Of a DNA stretch of 64,000 nt, positions 33,965 through 49,000 are shown in pieces (the first letter of the stretch is position 1; each line of letters begins with the position of its first letter). Where the stretch lies: contig NC_036443.1 of the NCBI RefSeq assembly GCF_002775205.1, positions 12,969,373 to 13,033,372 of the forward strand, read 5' to 3'. Origin of the DNA: Xiphophorus maculatus. Lineage: Eukaryota > Chordata > Actinopteri > Cyprinodontiformes > Poeciliidae. Below the pieces are notes generated by a model, which was not told the DNA's origin, ran no database searches, and worked only from the letters and a program-made list of their open reading frames with translations. The position numbers were made by a program, and so were the translations under genes.

Positions 33965-36480
33965 TCTTTCTCAATCTAAACTATTTTCTATTTTCTGTAC
34001 GTCTCTTTGAGCATCTAAAGGACATCAGTCCTTAGTAGAAACAAGAGTTTCATTGACCTCTCTAGACATTCATTTTCAGCTTCAGATTGTTTTAATTTTT
34101 GTTAAACTTTTTCAATTCTTCGTCCCTTAAAACCCGAGAGCATTCACGTGAGGTTTAAAATGACCAAAGGTAAGAAAAAAAGAAAAGGTTTGGGAAATTT
34201 GTAAATAATGACGGGAGATGAGCAGCAGGTTTTCTCTGAGCTGGACAGACTTGAGATGACATGACAGATGAATGTGTGATAAATAAATGTGAATTTGAGG
34301 CACTTTAACAATTCAGGGGGAAGTCTTTGACCCTAAATGGGAATTTTATGTATCAGATGCTTTTATTCCAGTGTGTAAAATATTCTCATCACCAATTACT
34401 TGTTGAGTTTGTAGAAGCAGGGTTCAGTGTTATATTAAACATGGTAGTTTACCGAAAGGAAAAGAATGTTTTATTTTAAGAACAGCATTTTGTGCCAGTA
34501 TCAATCATGTAATAAATTACTTGAAGGGCATTTTGTTCCTGGTAGATCATCTGTAAAGTCCTTGTTGCTGTGTATGTCACACTGAGCCGCTGGTTTATTT
34601 AAAAGAAGAAAAAAAGTATGTCTGATATGTGTTCTGGTTCTTGTTCAAGAAATACTCAGACCTGTCGCGGCTTAAACACTAGGGGGCGACTCCTGTTCTA
34701 AGAAGACTATCCTCACTTGTCAAGTCATTTCTTTTGATGAATTCAGATCGTGAAACAAACGTAAATATTAGAAAAAAATAATACTAGTAAATACAAAAAG
34801 CAATTTTTAAGTTATAATTGAACTAACAAATTATACAAAAGCCCTCCAACTCAACCTGGCCTCGCATGGAAAACTAATTCCTCCCTTGTGACTGTTATTC
34901 TGGGCTTTTCTGTGACCTGGATGGGACAGTGTTGCACTCCTGAAGGAACTTAAGTCAGCTATGAAATGATTCTCACTGTGGCTCACCTTAGTAACAAAGC
35001 CTTAGAAATTGCCTTGTAACCCTTTCTAGACTATCCAATATCAGTGATTTCTTTCCTTTTTTTTTCTTTTTGCCTTCTGTTCTTGTATTTCTTTCGATCA
35101 GAGCATGATGCGTTTCTTTTTTTAAATGTTTTACCCTGCTTCATGTTGACAAAAAGGTTCTTGTCAAGTGACTGTTTGATTCTACAAGTGGTATTCATGC
35201 ATGATTTATTAAGAAGAAATTATGTTTTCACACTGGGCCAGGTTGGATTGGATATGCCTTGTTCCTTTCTTAAATTGTAATTTAAAACACAGGGTTTTTT
35301 GTATTGCCACAAGTTATCTTTGTCTGATTAAAATTTGTCTGACGATGTCAAATATTGACAAAAAAACTAAAATAAATCTGTAATGGAAATTTTTTAGACC
35401 TAATTCTAGAGTTTGAAAAATTAATTAACTCAATTAACTAAATTACACAGTCCAACAGACACACTCAGTATTCAGGAAAACAATTTTTCTCCAGTAGATG
35501 GCAAACTTGTTCCACCCAAACTTTGACCTATTTAGTTTCAAGTGAGTGAATTTACTTCGAAAAGTTCGTAATTCAACTACCAGAGTTGATTTATTTTTTG
35601 AAAAGAAATATAATCAAATCAATCCAATATGATCCTACAGGCAAGTCGAAATTGAGTCAATTTCGACTTGCCTGAGTAAAATATAATTGAGTCAAAATCA
35701 GTTCATCGAGGAGCCACAACTGACTACATCAAGTCAATGACTGTAGCAATCCATCATTCTGAGGAAGGATGTGAACGGCTTATTGCAATTTTAACGAATA
35801 ATATTTGATGCAGAAATGTATCAAGGTGAGTCACCTTTCTTAGGAACGATAAGGATTTCAAAGTTATAAATGTAAGCTATACAGAATCAAGAGTTTTAAA
35901 AACCTTAGTGCAAGTCGTAGCATCCCTCACATATCAACTTAATGCTCACAAAAGCTGATTTTCTTGTCATTCTTTAGAAATTTCTCTGAACTTTTATGAT
36001 GAAAATGAAATGAAAATGAAACTCTAACTAAAGACTGTGCTTTAGGTTATGATGAACAAACAGTGTAATGAAAAGGGGGAAACATTCTTTGTACACTAAG
36101 CCCTTTGTTTTCTATTCCGGCCTTTACCAGCAGTCACCGTGTGAGAGGAATGGTATACACTATAATAACATGCAAAGGATGATCCCAGATGTAAAACCAG
36201 AACTAAGTTAACAAATATGCTTATTAAAGAACATGTGTCTCTGAAATCTGAACATATTAGAATCTGACAATATAATTAAGAACTCATTTTTTTCATAAAA
36301 TATAATCTCTTTTTTGTTATAAGTTTACATTTCAAGTATTTTTTTATGTTTTATGTTTAGCATTTATTTTTCACCTCGGTTTTAAGAAAAAACAACAAGT
36401 TTCTAAATAATTTCAAAGATCATCCTACAACTTTGCCACATCAAAAATGTTCGAAATAAAGAGACAAACTTGTGGGTATA
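33965..36480 (+). other. PERM1 3' flank and convergent intergenic interval
   Basis: AATAAA hexamers at 34,282-34,287 and 34,511-34,516 are the best candidates for the PERM1 3' end. A CTCF-like motif lies at 34,676-34,694 and a perfect 37-bp palindrome at 35,638-35,674. No further exon seen. PLEKHN1 ends from the other side. Confidence 0.5.
35638..35674. repeat. Perfect 37-bp palindrome
   Basis: 18-bp arms (caggcaagtcgaaattga and its exact complement) around a single G, so almost no loop. It lies between two convergent genes. It may be a recent small inversion duplication or a replication-template switch. Confidence 0.95.
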
Positions 36481-36491
36481 TTTTCCACTCT

Positions 36492-36497
36492 TTTATT
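36492..36497 (-). promoter_or_regulatory. Candidate PLEKHN1 polyadenylation signal (distal)
   Basis: AATAAA on the - strand, 583 bases beyond the stop codon. A proximal hexamer at 37,010-37,015, 65 bases past the stop, is an alternative. Confidence 0.4.
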
Positions 36498-37079
36498 TTT
36501 CAAATATTAATAATAAAAAACACACCAAACAAAAATAGAAAAGTCACACATTCACATTGCATGAGTTTTTACAATGTTAGCACCTTTAGGACAATCGGTT
36601 CAAGCCACATCTTTTTCCATTAACAATGCGGCTTATTAAATTTACAACATTTACAAACAAAAATAATCACATACTTTGTAACAAGTCAAGCTGTAGTGGA
36701 ATGCTTTTACTGATTTAATTTAGAAACAAAATGAAACAGTACATGAAAGAATCATAAAGATAATGCAAATGAAATAGCAACGATGGAGTTAAATAATACA
36801 TAAAATAATAATAATTATTATAATAAAGTTACATACAATGCACTGTATGTGCCCATCTTAAATGCTACATATGAACCAGACAAGTGAAATGCGTCTGTTG
36901 CAGTGTCTTATTTTTTCTCCCACTCTCCTGACATCTGACAAAGCACTTCCTCAGATTTGTTACTCCACACTGTACACACCAGCAGATGCTCCGGCCACAA
37001 CCGTTGGCTTTTATTATCCCTGTGATAGTGATCTGATGTTTGCGCACGTCCAGACGAGTGCCGGGCCTTTTGTTTTGTT

Positions 37080-40000
37080 TTAGCACCATTTCTGCCGAGT
37101 TGCCATGGGACCAAGGCCCTGGGCCCCAAAGTCTAATCCTGTCCACTGTGTTGAAATTCCACACACCGGCTGAATCATCCCAGTCTCACTGTCGTACTCC
37201 CAAATGTTGTCATAGTCCACTTCCTGGTCATCTGGGTCCATGGGTTCGAGGTAAGAATGGCGATCTATAGGTGAGAGAAAATTCCCATGCGATTAGTTTC
37301 AAAGAAACTTTTTCATGATTGTACGAACTTGGACAAAGTCCCAGAGTAGGTGTGTCCTTGTCTTGTTTCACACTACAACCGCAGCGTAAATCCTGAGGAG
37401 TAGCATGCCGCAACAAACTCATTGTTACTCTTCTAATAATACAAAAAATGCAAGTTGACAAATGAAATGACATGTCAACAACCTGCCAAAGAATCTCTTT
37501 GCAATAAATTCCTATCAGACGGTTCTGTTGCGTGCTGTCAGTCACAAAGAAAATGTATATCCTGTCTGAACGTTGATCCTTTAATCATGGGACGTCACAC
37601 CAATAGGTCCCGTTCCAGAGGCACGTTTTGCACACTCAATGCACCTTCACTTCTGCAACCTTTCAACCATTTGTCATATTGCTGACAGAAGCAAGAGCTC
37701 AAACAATCCAACCAGAGTGTATCCAGTGTTAAATTAGCCATTTAGTTGCGTCTAAGTTCCATAAATCACATTTGTCAGAGGTCTAGATTTAAAGGGTGCC
37801 AATTATTGTGCCTGTTTTTCCAGCCAATCCTCAAATGCAGCATCCTTGTCACAATTAGAGGCACTTATTGTATGCATGTAGTGCCTTGCAAAAGTATTCA
37901 CACCTCTTGACCCTTTTCACCTTTTGTGCTGTTACCACATATTTTACGTGATAGACCAGCCTTGAACCAGGTTGTTATTCTGGTTTTAAGGTCATGGCTT
38001 AGTATCCTTTAATCACGGAACAACATCAGGGTGTATGAGGATTTTTTAAATAACTAAAAACAACAACAAAAATTACTTTAAAAGTAAATTAGATTATATG
38101 TTCAAAAACTTGAAAAGTGGCGTGCATAGAAGTGACGGAGATTTGGTTGGATTTTCTTCATTTCATAAAGAAGCTTAAGCAGGCGTAACCAAAGCTTAGG
38201 TAGATAGATTACACAACAAAATAACCACTGTCAATGTCAGTGTTTAGACATTTTGAAATAAGATTGTGTCCATATTTTAGAATAAAACATTTTCAAATCA
38301 ATTTAGAGTTGTTTTGCTATTTTGATAACCTAGTTTCCCAGCTGCACCTGAACGCAGCATGTAGAACTCTTGGATCTCGTCAACTGATGCTACAGATAAT
38401 CTATTTGGACTTTTCTCCAGAATCTGGAATATAAATATTCAGCTTGACGTTGTTTTAGGTGAGTAATTTAGTAAAGTGCAGAACAGCTACGTAACTTTAT
38501 TGTTGCTGGGAAAACGGTGACAGAAAGTTGTGGTTCGGTGACGGTCCACTTTTCTTTCTCAGTTGTAGCTTCTTTAGCAACATTAGAAAATACCCGGGAG
38601 TCCTCTCTTGTTTTGTGTTGGTGTCGCTTTTTACAAAATGTTGCTCTTGGCTCCTCCGCAGATAAACATTCTGCGTGTGTCCGGGTTGGAAATATCGCCG
38701 AATTCGCCCGATACGTGAGCGTACCGAACCGGCAGGGCTTTACCGGTGTTAAGTCATTCGCCTTTCACCATCGGATACTGTTTACCCAGAGTCTTCTCCC
38801 CTCTCCGGATATCATTATGCCACTACAAAGTATCTCTGAGGCCTTCATAGAATTGCTGAAATTATACTGAGATTAAACACCAACCGACATTATGTCTTTA
38901 ATAGGTGCTGTTTGAAAGTGTGTTGATTTCCTGAATTTTAATTAAGAGCATCGAACAAAAAAGGGGACTGAGTACATTACATTGGACACTTTTCTTATAT
39001 TTGTTTGTGATGTAGAAATCCACATCTCTTTTCCTCCCACTTCGCATTTGTGGTTCACTTTGTGTTTGTCTGTTACTTAAAATCCCAATAAATTGAAGCT
39101 TGCCTGTGTAACTGTACAAAATGGGTAAAAGTTCAAGAGATATTAAGACTTTTGTATGAGCACACCTGAACCCTGGAGTTAAAACAGAAACCAATGAGTA
39201 CAAAGGAGTTTTTCATAAATTCTTACCTAGTGAGTAGCCATAAGGCGCATGAGAAGCGTTCCTCACAGAGCTTGATGGGAGATGCATCTGTCAGCAGATG
39301 TGAAAACAGAAAAAAATCAACAAACAATCACCATGTTCCAAAGCGTGCCTTTCACTTGCAGCATCTGTTTAAATATCCCCTTCAGCACAAGTATATAAAC
39401 TAGCTCTACTTTCTCATAGTGCCCTGGTATTTCTCTTTGAAGCCTAGCATTCCAGAAACTGAAGCAAACTGGGAAGTGTGGACCTGTTTCCTGCCTCACC
39501 TGCTCTTGGACGTGACCGGGCATCGGCAGGAGCTTCAGCCTCGACACGGCCTCTGCTCTCTGCTCTGCTTGGCTTTGAGGCATTTCCACATGTAGGCCTG
39601 AAACCTGCGCCTGGGTGTTGGCCAGGGCCAGGTTTCTCCCTGTGCGCCTGCCCATGGGGGGAGTGCGTAGCTGGAAAGACGAGGGTAGGAGATGGGCATC
39701 CTGATGGTTGTGTTGGATTGGTTTGTTCCAGCTCTTCTGCTGAAAGAGCGAGAGACAAAAATCAAAATATTTGAAATAAATGCGTTTCTGTACTTGTAAT
39801 AAGGCTTGTCTTCTAGAAACAAGGCTTCCAACAATTTTATCTGGCTTTACATTATTTTTGTGAAACTTCCTTCAGAGTTAACAGTTCCAGCACTAACAAT
39901 GTCCTTGAGTTTGTTGGTGTGCACTGCTTGATGTCAGATAGTCTGTTCAGGTGTAAACTGAAACTAAAGATCCAGTGTCATTGACCCACTTACCACTGGC

Positions 40001-43000
40001 CTGGGCTCCTCCAGGCTGAAGATCTCTGGGGTGCAAGGCTCATCGTACAGGGGAGACAAGGGCTGACGCAGGGCGCACAGGTCAGAGTGGCGTTGGCTGG
40101 CACTCAGAGAGTAGTTCAGGGATGTCTGTGGTGTGCTCCAGCTGTTAGACTGATCCAAACAGAATCAAATGTGAGCTAAGGAAGCAAAAATGAATGCAAT
40201 TTCCTCAGGTGCAACATGTTTTTAAATAAACATTTTGGATAATCTCAGACGAATATCTGAAGCAGAAGGGTAGTAAAAACACTTTGTTTATGAATCATAA
40301 TAGATGTTAAATTATATGCATGATAAAAACGATTGATCTTTCAACCCCAGTCTGTATTTTTCCCATCAGTTAACCCCAGAAGATGAACCCTCCCACAATC
40401 TTGCAACCGACTGTTTCTATTTCAGTTTCTGCACACATGGCATGTAAAGTGAGCCCACAGTCTCAAAGGGAATATTTGGTTATCGAGCTCGACGCCAGAC
40501 CGACTTACCTTGACCAGCGGGGCTTTCTCCAGCCGCTGAGGGCTGACACGCTGCAGGGCGGAGTAGGGAGTGCTGTAGAGCTGAGACAGCGGGGCGCTCT
40601 CCGCAGGCTGCAGGTAGGAGCCGTGCTGCGGCGAGGAGTAGCGCAGCGACAAAGGTCTCGGGTCGCGGTCCGGCCTGGTCTGGGAGGACACGCTGTTGGT
40701 CCTGCTGCCCAGTCGGGCCGTCTCGATTGAGGAGGGGCGACTGGAGCTGTACTGTAGGGAGCAAGAGTCACATTCAGGAGGGAAAGTCAGCCATGCGAGT
40801 TTTCTTGACAGACTTGACTCTATGGTGTCATAGTCTGTTTTTAGTTAACAAAGTCATTTGAGAGTTAGAGAAAAACATCTCCATCAAATTAATTGGAAGA
40901 GTGGTGGTTAAGGTCAAAGGTTTAGCAGCAACATTACTTCTGGGCACTCGGCCCTCTTTTTAAGCTAATTGGACGGGCAGGGAGGATGCAAACTCTACGT
41001 CTGGGGGAGTTTGGTCAGAGGTCCTGATAATGCAGAAAGCCTCTGGACTTCAAAAGAACACAGAAGTTTACAATCAAACTTTTTCTGCTGAGTCAGAACT
41101 TTGAGAAGTGCATCTGAAGGTGATTTTGTCGTTTTGTTTTCCGTGCTATGTCTCACCACCTGAACAGTAGTGAGGGGAGTACTGTGGGCTTAGCCCATGC
41201 TTAATCATTTATTTGATAAAAGGTGTCTCTCAGTTCTCTGAAATGAGTGCTGGTAACGCAAGGACAACTAACTCCAACCATATTAATTGTTGTTTGTTTG
41301 ATTAGTTTAAAACTTTAAAATGGATAGTTAAGGATTTTACAAGCAAGCAATTAATATTTAACCTGGAGCAGATGGCTCTCTTAGATTCTTCATTTGGATT
41401 GAATCCAGATTAGTTGAGCTTGCTGAGAAAAGCCTGAGAGGGTCCAAGACCAAAGTGGACCTCTAACATCTTAAGACAACTACAATATCAAAAGTATTGT
41501 TGTGGTTTATTTAGACGCTTTTATATAAACCCTAAAACTGCTTTCATATATACACTGGGCAGATCTAGAAGCAGAAGTACCTTTAAAGGCAGGAAATAGA
41601 GGTAGGCTTTTCTGTTCAGAGTAACATAAAACAGGAAGATTGTCGGTGAAACACCACCTCCATTCTCCACTTCCCCTGCAAATAGACATAAGCTTCCCTA
41701 CAATAACTATTGAAGGCAACCTTGATGGTACTTTGAAGGTTAATGAAATAGTTTTTCATAAATTGCCATGACATTTTTAGGACTGCGGCTGTTTTAAGAG
41801 AACAGAAATTTGCTCTGGTTTTGGCTACTCTTGGACTATAATGTTTGCTTCAGCCCATAGAAACTAGCTAATCTGGACTTTTGCAAAACATACCAAGGGA
41901 GAAGCTCACTTCAGTAATTACTGATCTATTGATTGAATGAGCAGGACAAGGTTGACTTACACAGAGAGGCTCAGAGTATCCTGGAGACATCAGGTTTTCC
42001 TCATGAACTGGTACCTGAAGGTTCAAGGACCCACGCCCGCTTGGCGGCTGGTTGTATTTGAGCGACTCCGCTCTTCCTTGGCTGTTTCCACTCCATCTAT
42101 CGAACTTTGTTGCTTGCTGGAGATGAAAGAATGCAAGGTATTACTACCTAGTAATACAAAAACATGGAATTATTTTCCCTAAATAGTTTTTAGGGCCCAT
42201 GGTTTTCCCACCACATGGCTCTATTCCTGCTCTACCAGTTTAGCAGATGTATTTGCTCTTTAAATTCACCATCAGCTGTAGACAGCAACATTATGTTGCC
42301 CTATCCCTGTCTGAGTGTGACAGGGAGCAGCCCTCACCTCTTTGTTTGTTGGCGTGTATATGATGTCATACACGGGGGGTGGAGGGCTGAGAACAGGGAC
42401 GTCAACGGCTTTGAACTGCTGGATCCAGTCACAGAACTCTGTTCTGTCCAGACAGGACACCACTATGGGGTTGATCAGCTTCCCTGTGAAGAGCGGACAG
42501 AGAAACAAAGACCGTCATTCGGTCTGCTTGCTCACTGGAATGTGCTACAGCAAGAACATTATTCACCAAGTGTAAAAAAACCCTCTCATTCATTGAGGGG
42601 TTACGCTCTGTGACGCAAGACAATTCAACAGCTAGCCACTTAGCATAAAACATATAATGTTCCCTTATCAACGTGCCAGTGCTGCTGATTAAGCACACCT
42701 ACCTTCGATCATAAAGGTGTTGGGCTTAACGTCCTGACAGGGAGTGGTTACTGTAATCATGTTGAGTGGAAGCTTGCCCTGTAATCAGAAGGACACTTTA
42801 GAACAACTCCTTTGTGCAAACACATCGACTAATAGGAGCACAATCTTTAAGTAGAAGAGTATAAGGAGGTGAACATTACCTTATAGAAGAGCCCGTTGCT
42901 CTCCTCTGATAAGATGATCAGGGTGGAAGGGTACATCACCAGCAATCTGTCACTTTGTTCCTGTGAAGATATGGTAGTAATGAAGCACTTTTTCCTTTTC

Positions 43001-46000
43001 TCTTGGCAATGATTTTTTCAGGTAGTAAACTTTCAACTTTCATTAGTTTCAAGGTTCTGTTTAAAGGTTAAACCGTTAACACAGTAGATAATTCAGTTGT
43101 TCTCTTACATACAAAAGCTAATGGCTATGACATTCTAGCTCACTATTTTAAAGCAGTAGAAATAAACTTTGGTTTTGGTGCGTCTCAGCTTTAGCGTGGA
43201 CCAGCTAATCTGGATTAATACCAAATGAGGGCTCCAATGGAGTTATTTACTGCATGTAAATATGAAGTGTGTGAAATCTCTCTAACCTCTAATATTTATT
43301 TAAAAAAACTTCATTAAAATATATAAACTGGTGTCATAAAACAACATTTTGTAGTTGTTTTATGGGAGAAATCAACTTTACATCAAGATCAACTTATCCA
43401 GATTTATCCTAAAAAAATGTTTTTTGTTTTGCACATAAGATATTAAATGCATGTACTCTTTTGACAGAACCTCTAGAACATCTAGGGATAAAAAAAGATA
43501 GTGTTGGCATAAGCTGCTGGAGATTTCGGACATTTGATTTGTTTTAAAGTGATAGTCCATCTTGGACTTGACTCCTATCAGACCACCGTTTAGCTTCTGG
43601 GAACAACTAACCAGGATTGTTACGAAATGAAGATGCCAAAAGAGTTATCTTCTGCAAGAAAAAACATTAGGTGCCTATGACGTTTTAACAGGACTCTGTT
43701 TAAAAAAGTCTAAAACTACATCCTTAAGGTTCTGAAAGATAAACGGGTATCTAAATTATTCTCAAAGCAAGAAGGCAAAACCCTGAGAACTCCAGAAAAG
43801 AAAAGACAGTGAGATCCGGTGCAAACAAAAACAAATATTAAGCTTTATGTTTGAGAAGTTTCCCGTAAGATCTCAGGTCGAACCAGTTCATGGGGCATTG
43901 AAAGGTGTGGCAGACTGACAGAGTTTATGTTTCCTCTCTCTTGGAGAGGGCGTGTCTCTGGACAGACAGCTGACATTCCAGCTGTGAGGTGAGTCGAGTC
44001 GCTCTGTGAGCCGAGCAAATGCCTATCTCACGCCCAGGCCCTAAATCACATCAATAGAGCTGCCGCTGCTTCCCATGAAGAATTAACGGATATATTCATG
44101 CCAGACGTGTCAGAACTTCTGCTTTGATTAGCTGCTGTGCGAAGCTGCTGTAGCAATGTTTATAGAGCTCTTATCTGATTCTCCTCACCGATAGGTCTTG
44201 CCATCTGGTTAAATGCTGCCAACTCTGAGGTGCACTTCTAAGGAACTGCATGGTGCATATTTAGGCTGAAGGAAAAATATGGACTCCCTTTTAATTCACC
44301 CTTTGGATTGTGTTGAGGTAATGCAGAGTGTTGCGCAATTTGAAAACTATGAGTCACCTGTCTTCAGAGCTGATGTTATCCTGCTTTTATTCAGCGTGAG
44401 AAGAAATTCCCACACTTTGGAAACATACAGTATTTGTGTCACAAATTGCACTCAGCTGTACTTCACCGTGTGTTTCCAGAAACATGCGAGTGATTCACTC
44501 CTGATAAGGACCGGTAGAGTCATACCTGGCAGGGCAGGTGCTGCAGTCGGACTTTGGTGACGTAGGCGATGGGGCCCAGGCTGTCTCTCTGAGAGCCCTC
44601 CCACTCATAGATGGGCTCTCTGTTGATGGAGTTCCTCAGCTCCTCTCTTCCTTCAGATTTGTTCTGGTTTAGCTGCAGGACCAGAAATTGAAGCGGGATT
44701 ATCAAGTGTGAATGATCATGATCTGATTTCTATTCTTGGAATAGAAAATGCCTTAAATTCAAAGCCTTTTTAAACATCTACTGCACTGGTGAGATGTGTT
44801 TAAAATAAATTAATTTTAAAATAAACTCACTTTACTTTAAGTGAGTGAGTTTGGGAGGGTTTCTTTTAACCCCCTAACCTTTCTGTCCATGGTGCATTGC
44901 AGCAAAACAAAGTTCTTTGTGACACTTCAAGTTTTTAAATGTTTTGGTTATTGCTTTTATGGGCAAGTTTAGACGAGTAGCAATTATGTTGTTGCTCGGT
45001 ATGGACCATTTGCACGTATCAGGATAAACCAAATTTGTAAAATGCAGCAGTTTGAAATAACACAAATTTTTCATAATTTTAATTCCAAGATTTTACGTGT
45101 TTTTTAATGAGATGCTAGTGAAAGTGCACGAGTAACAGACATATTTTCAGGCTGTGTTGTGCCCCTCTAACAACTGTTGCTGCTCACTACCAGTCAGCTG
45201 GCTAAAATAAGGTCTGCTACCTGTGAGCCGACTGCACTTATTGTGCTCTTTGCAACTTAATACTATTTTTTAAGCCTTTTACATGTCTTTACCAAGGATG
45301 CTGATAATACTATATGGTGCTTTACTTTTGTTGTTTTGTTCTCTTATGACAACAGGCTTGCGTGTTTCATCAACCTCCTGTGAGGTTGGGGTCAGCATTT
45401 CAACCCCATTCAGTTTAAAGTAGGTCGTAATGCGGTCCAAGCCTCTCCCTGTTATGCAGGACTTCAAGGAAATCCAGCAGCGTCCTTAAGTGACTCACTG
45501 TATTTGCACACTCACACATCCTGTTTCATCAGGAGTGGCTGGAAACAAAAGCTGAGGTAGATTAAAATATACAGTCAAGCAATGCCTTTGAATTCGGAAA
45601 TAATATCCAGAAGGAAAAGTAACTTTTTTCTTCTGTGGCTTACTCTCACTCTGGTGTAATTTTCGGGTTGGATGGCAGTGCCTCCATTCTGCTCGATGCT
45701 CTCCTTGAGGAGGCCAAACCACAGGTCCATTTCGTCTTGACTGGCGCAGTAGACGATGATGGGATTCAGGCTGACACCTGAGGGACGGGATTGAAAAGAA
45801 AACGAGTCATTCAGGTGTGTCTTTCAGTCACGTTAGCATAAACAAGAAGGAAATCACTCTCCAACTTTGTTTACTGCAGGTTACGCAACAAATACAGGAA
45901 AAGTTAACACATGCAGACCACATGTAACCTCCTGAAGGCCCCGTTGACCTGCTGTGTTTGGTATTTTCAAGATTGGAGCAAGAGCTGCCTCCCACAGACT

Positions 46001-49000
46001 GCTCTTACCCAGAGGGGGCAAACAGGGCCAGGATGATCCAATCTGCAATCCCCCTCTACCTATCAGAACTGCACATACCACAGATAACCACCAGAGATAT
46101 TTTGTTTCATTTCAGCCTGTGGCTTTGTACTCTTAATAGTCTGGAACCGAACCTCTGAACGTTGACCGCTCCGAGATAAGCAGTAGCTTGGCTGGGAGTT
46201 GTTTTTCTTTTACTGGCTTTAAATTAAGGGCTTTTACTGGCAAAACTTGAACTGTTTCACTCTCTTAAAGGTTTTTTTTATACTAAATTCCAGCAAGATG
46301 TGTGTATTTAAACCATCGGTTAGTTTACAGAAGTTACAAGCTGTTGTTACAAGCAATTATCCGTCATTAGCCGACTTTCACAGCCACATTAATTTAAACT
46401 ATGCAGGGTCTTCCGGGAACTCTTCAACATCCTCCAGAGTTGCGTTTGCTTCGTCACCTTCTAACAAGCCAACATTCATCTCGCGGAGCAACTCTACGTC
46501 ATATCTTTCCTTTGACTCAGAACTTATCCTTACTTCCTTCTACATGTTTCCTGTCAGTGAGGCCTCCCAAATGGCAAAAAAAAGGGTTCATACCAAAGAA
46601 TATGAGTGCTGAAACATAACACTGGAATGTGGAAAGTCTGATCTGAGAAACTGCAGGGCTATTTTACGATAAAAGGAACACCAAAGAGTTTATATATTTT
46701 GACAGCAAAGACTTTAGACAGATGGAAATGATGAGGAGCTACAATAACAGAAACCTTACACTGTCACGACTGAGGAAGATTATCCCAAAGGGGTTTTTGT
46801 TTGCTCGTTTTCTCAAAAGATAAACAGCAAATTTATATTTCCAGCAGATATTGATCTGCAGTTTTTGGACTGTGTCATAGATCATGTGAAGTGACAAGGT
46901 TAAGAGCGGTAGCCGGGCTTTTCAGCACGACAGCTGGGCTGACTGAGGTGCACCTGTTGTCTAACAAGCAAGGCTTTTAAGACCAGTTTACCCCCCGCCC
47001 TCGCCTGACCGATGGGTGAAGGGGTCCTGGCTCTAGTTAGTCTGGAGTTTGACTGGAGGTGAAGAGGTGAGGAGGGTCGCGGCACCTTTCAATCACTGAA
47101 ACAGGATAAAACGGGAGAGGCTGAAACCTGAAAATAGTGTGTTTTAAACCAAAAAACAAACAAAAAAAAGATGTTGAAATCTCACTAACTTCTAAACCCT
47201 CTGTATTTTTATTGAGAGTGATAACCAATAAAACACAACCGATGATTATAACATACCAGCGCTCTGTGCCAACAACTGCCTGGATTGTTTCTCTCAAAGA
47301 CAAACTTACCGTTTATTTGGAAGGCATATTCCTCTGGTTGGCTGTGATTACAGTTCTGCTGCAGGTTGCAGATAGAAAGCTCCTTCAATGGTAGAGTTCC
47401 CTGTGCAACGTAACAAGAATATCTTAGACACAAAGCCACAAACAAGCAGCTACCAGACACATTCTGCATTTATGCAGGTGGGGTGACTGTGTGAAAATGA
47501 AACAATGCTGAAGCATGACCCAGTTAACAAGTGGTAAAAAATAAAATTTTCTGAAAAGTACAGGGAGAAAGAAGGGCGTTGATTGGCTGTTCTAAACCAC
47601 CATTTATATACCATGGATGAAAATGCATGACTGCATGCTTTGTGTATTTTGGCTTACAAATAGAACAATGCTAATACTGCTAATGATAATAATTTTAACA
47701 TATTCAAAATAAAGCCTCATTATCATCATAGATGTTAAACAAAAATGGACAAAGATGTTTCTGCTTTTATCAGGGTGCTTCTCAAACTTTCTAGAAAAAC
47801 CACCACAGTAAATACAATGTTTTCCAATTACCACCACATAGAATATATCAGTAGGAGCTACAGTAGGAGGACTTGAAGCTGGCAATGCAGGATTGGTGGA
47901 AGGCTACAATGTAACCAGGGGCTCCAGATTTATTTAGATGTTTAATTTTCAAAGTTTGAAGTTGGGGGGAAAAAATCTGAAAAGTCTTTAGAAGCTGGTA
48001 TGTGGCACAGAAAAGATTTTCACCTCTTCCAATTTCAAAATTCAGCGTGCAAACCTTGTGATAGATGCAGTAAAAATGTATTTCAACTTTTGACAAAATG
48101 TTCATGCACCGTAGTATACAATATATAAAATGTGGACAGATGTATTGTTTCAGCCTGTGATTGTAACAGTGGTTAACTAAGTCGGCGAACATTCAGAAAC
48201 TAAACAGCTTTTTAACTCGGAACTGAAACATGATTGTGTTTGAGGTTATTCCCAGATCCATGTTCCAACTTCAAAGGTAAATGTAACCCAGGTGAATAGT
48301 GACAAAAGCTTGTTTCTGGTTCAAAACAATAGATTTGGGTTTATCTTGCACTTAAGTACACATTTTCCACTGAGTAAAACTAAGGGTAGCCCAAGCAGCA
48401 CCAGTGGTTCTGGTACCACAGTTTGAAAGCCACTGTGTGACACATTCCCCTGCTGTGTTTATGATGTCATTCAGATCAGATTTTTATAACATTAAGGGAC
48501 AAATCACCATGTTACTGAGGTCAGCCTGTGTAAATCAGTGATGAATCCCTGCCTGTCTTCTTTCTGAGCTTGTCTGCAGTCTGACTAACGCCGCACGCAG
48601 GTGCGTAGCTGTCTCTCTTTGGCAGGGGGTTGAGTTCCCAGCATGCACAGTAAACGGATGATTAATGGCCGCAATCGCTTTACGAGACAGCTGAAGTAAC
48701 TTAATCATACTTTCTGTTTACTAACAACGTGCTGGTAGCCAAGATGGTGTACGCATCAAAATTTATGAATTCATAAAATCAAACTTGTAAAAGTTAAAAA
48801 GATAGACATAGCTGAGACAGTGTGTCACTGTGTATTTGAAAAGTTCTCACCTGATAGGTTAGCCCAGTTGTGTTGTTGGAGACAAAATGAAGATGTGATT
48901 CAAAGAGATCCAGGTAGCAGTCGTGTATGTCCTGCAGAGGAGTTGGAAAGCCATTAATTGGTCAATTTAAAATGTAGGATGAGAGAGAAATGTTTTAAAT

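Noticed and set aside
39317..39834. Overlapping frames on both strands at PLEKHN1 exon 14
   Set aside because: Only the frame consistent with intron phases (exon 39,739-39,500) is real.
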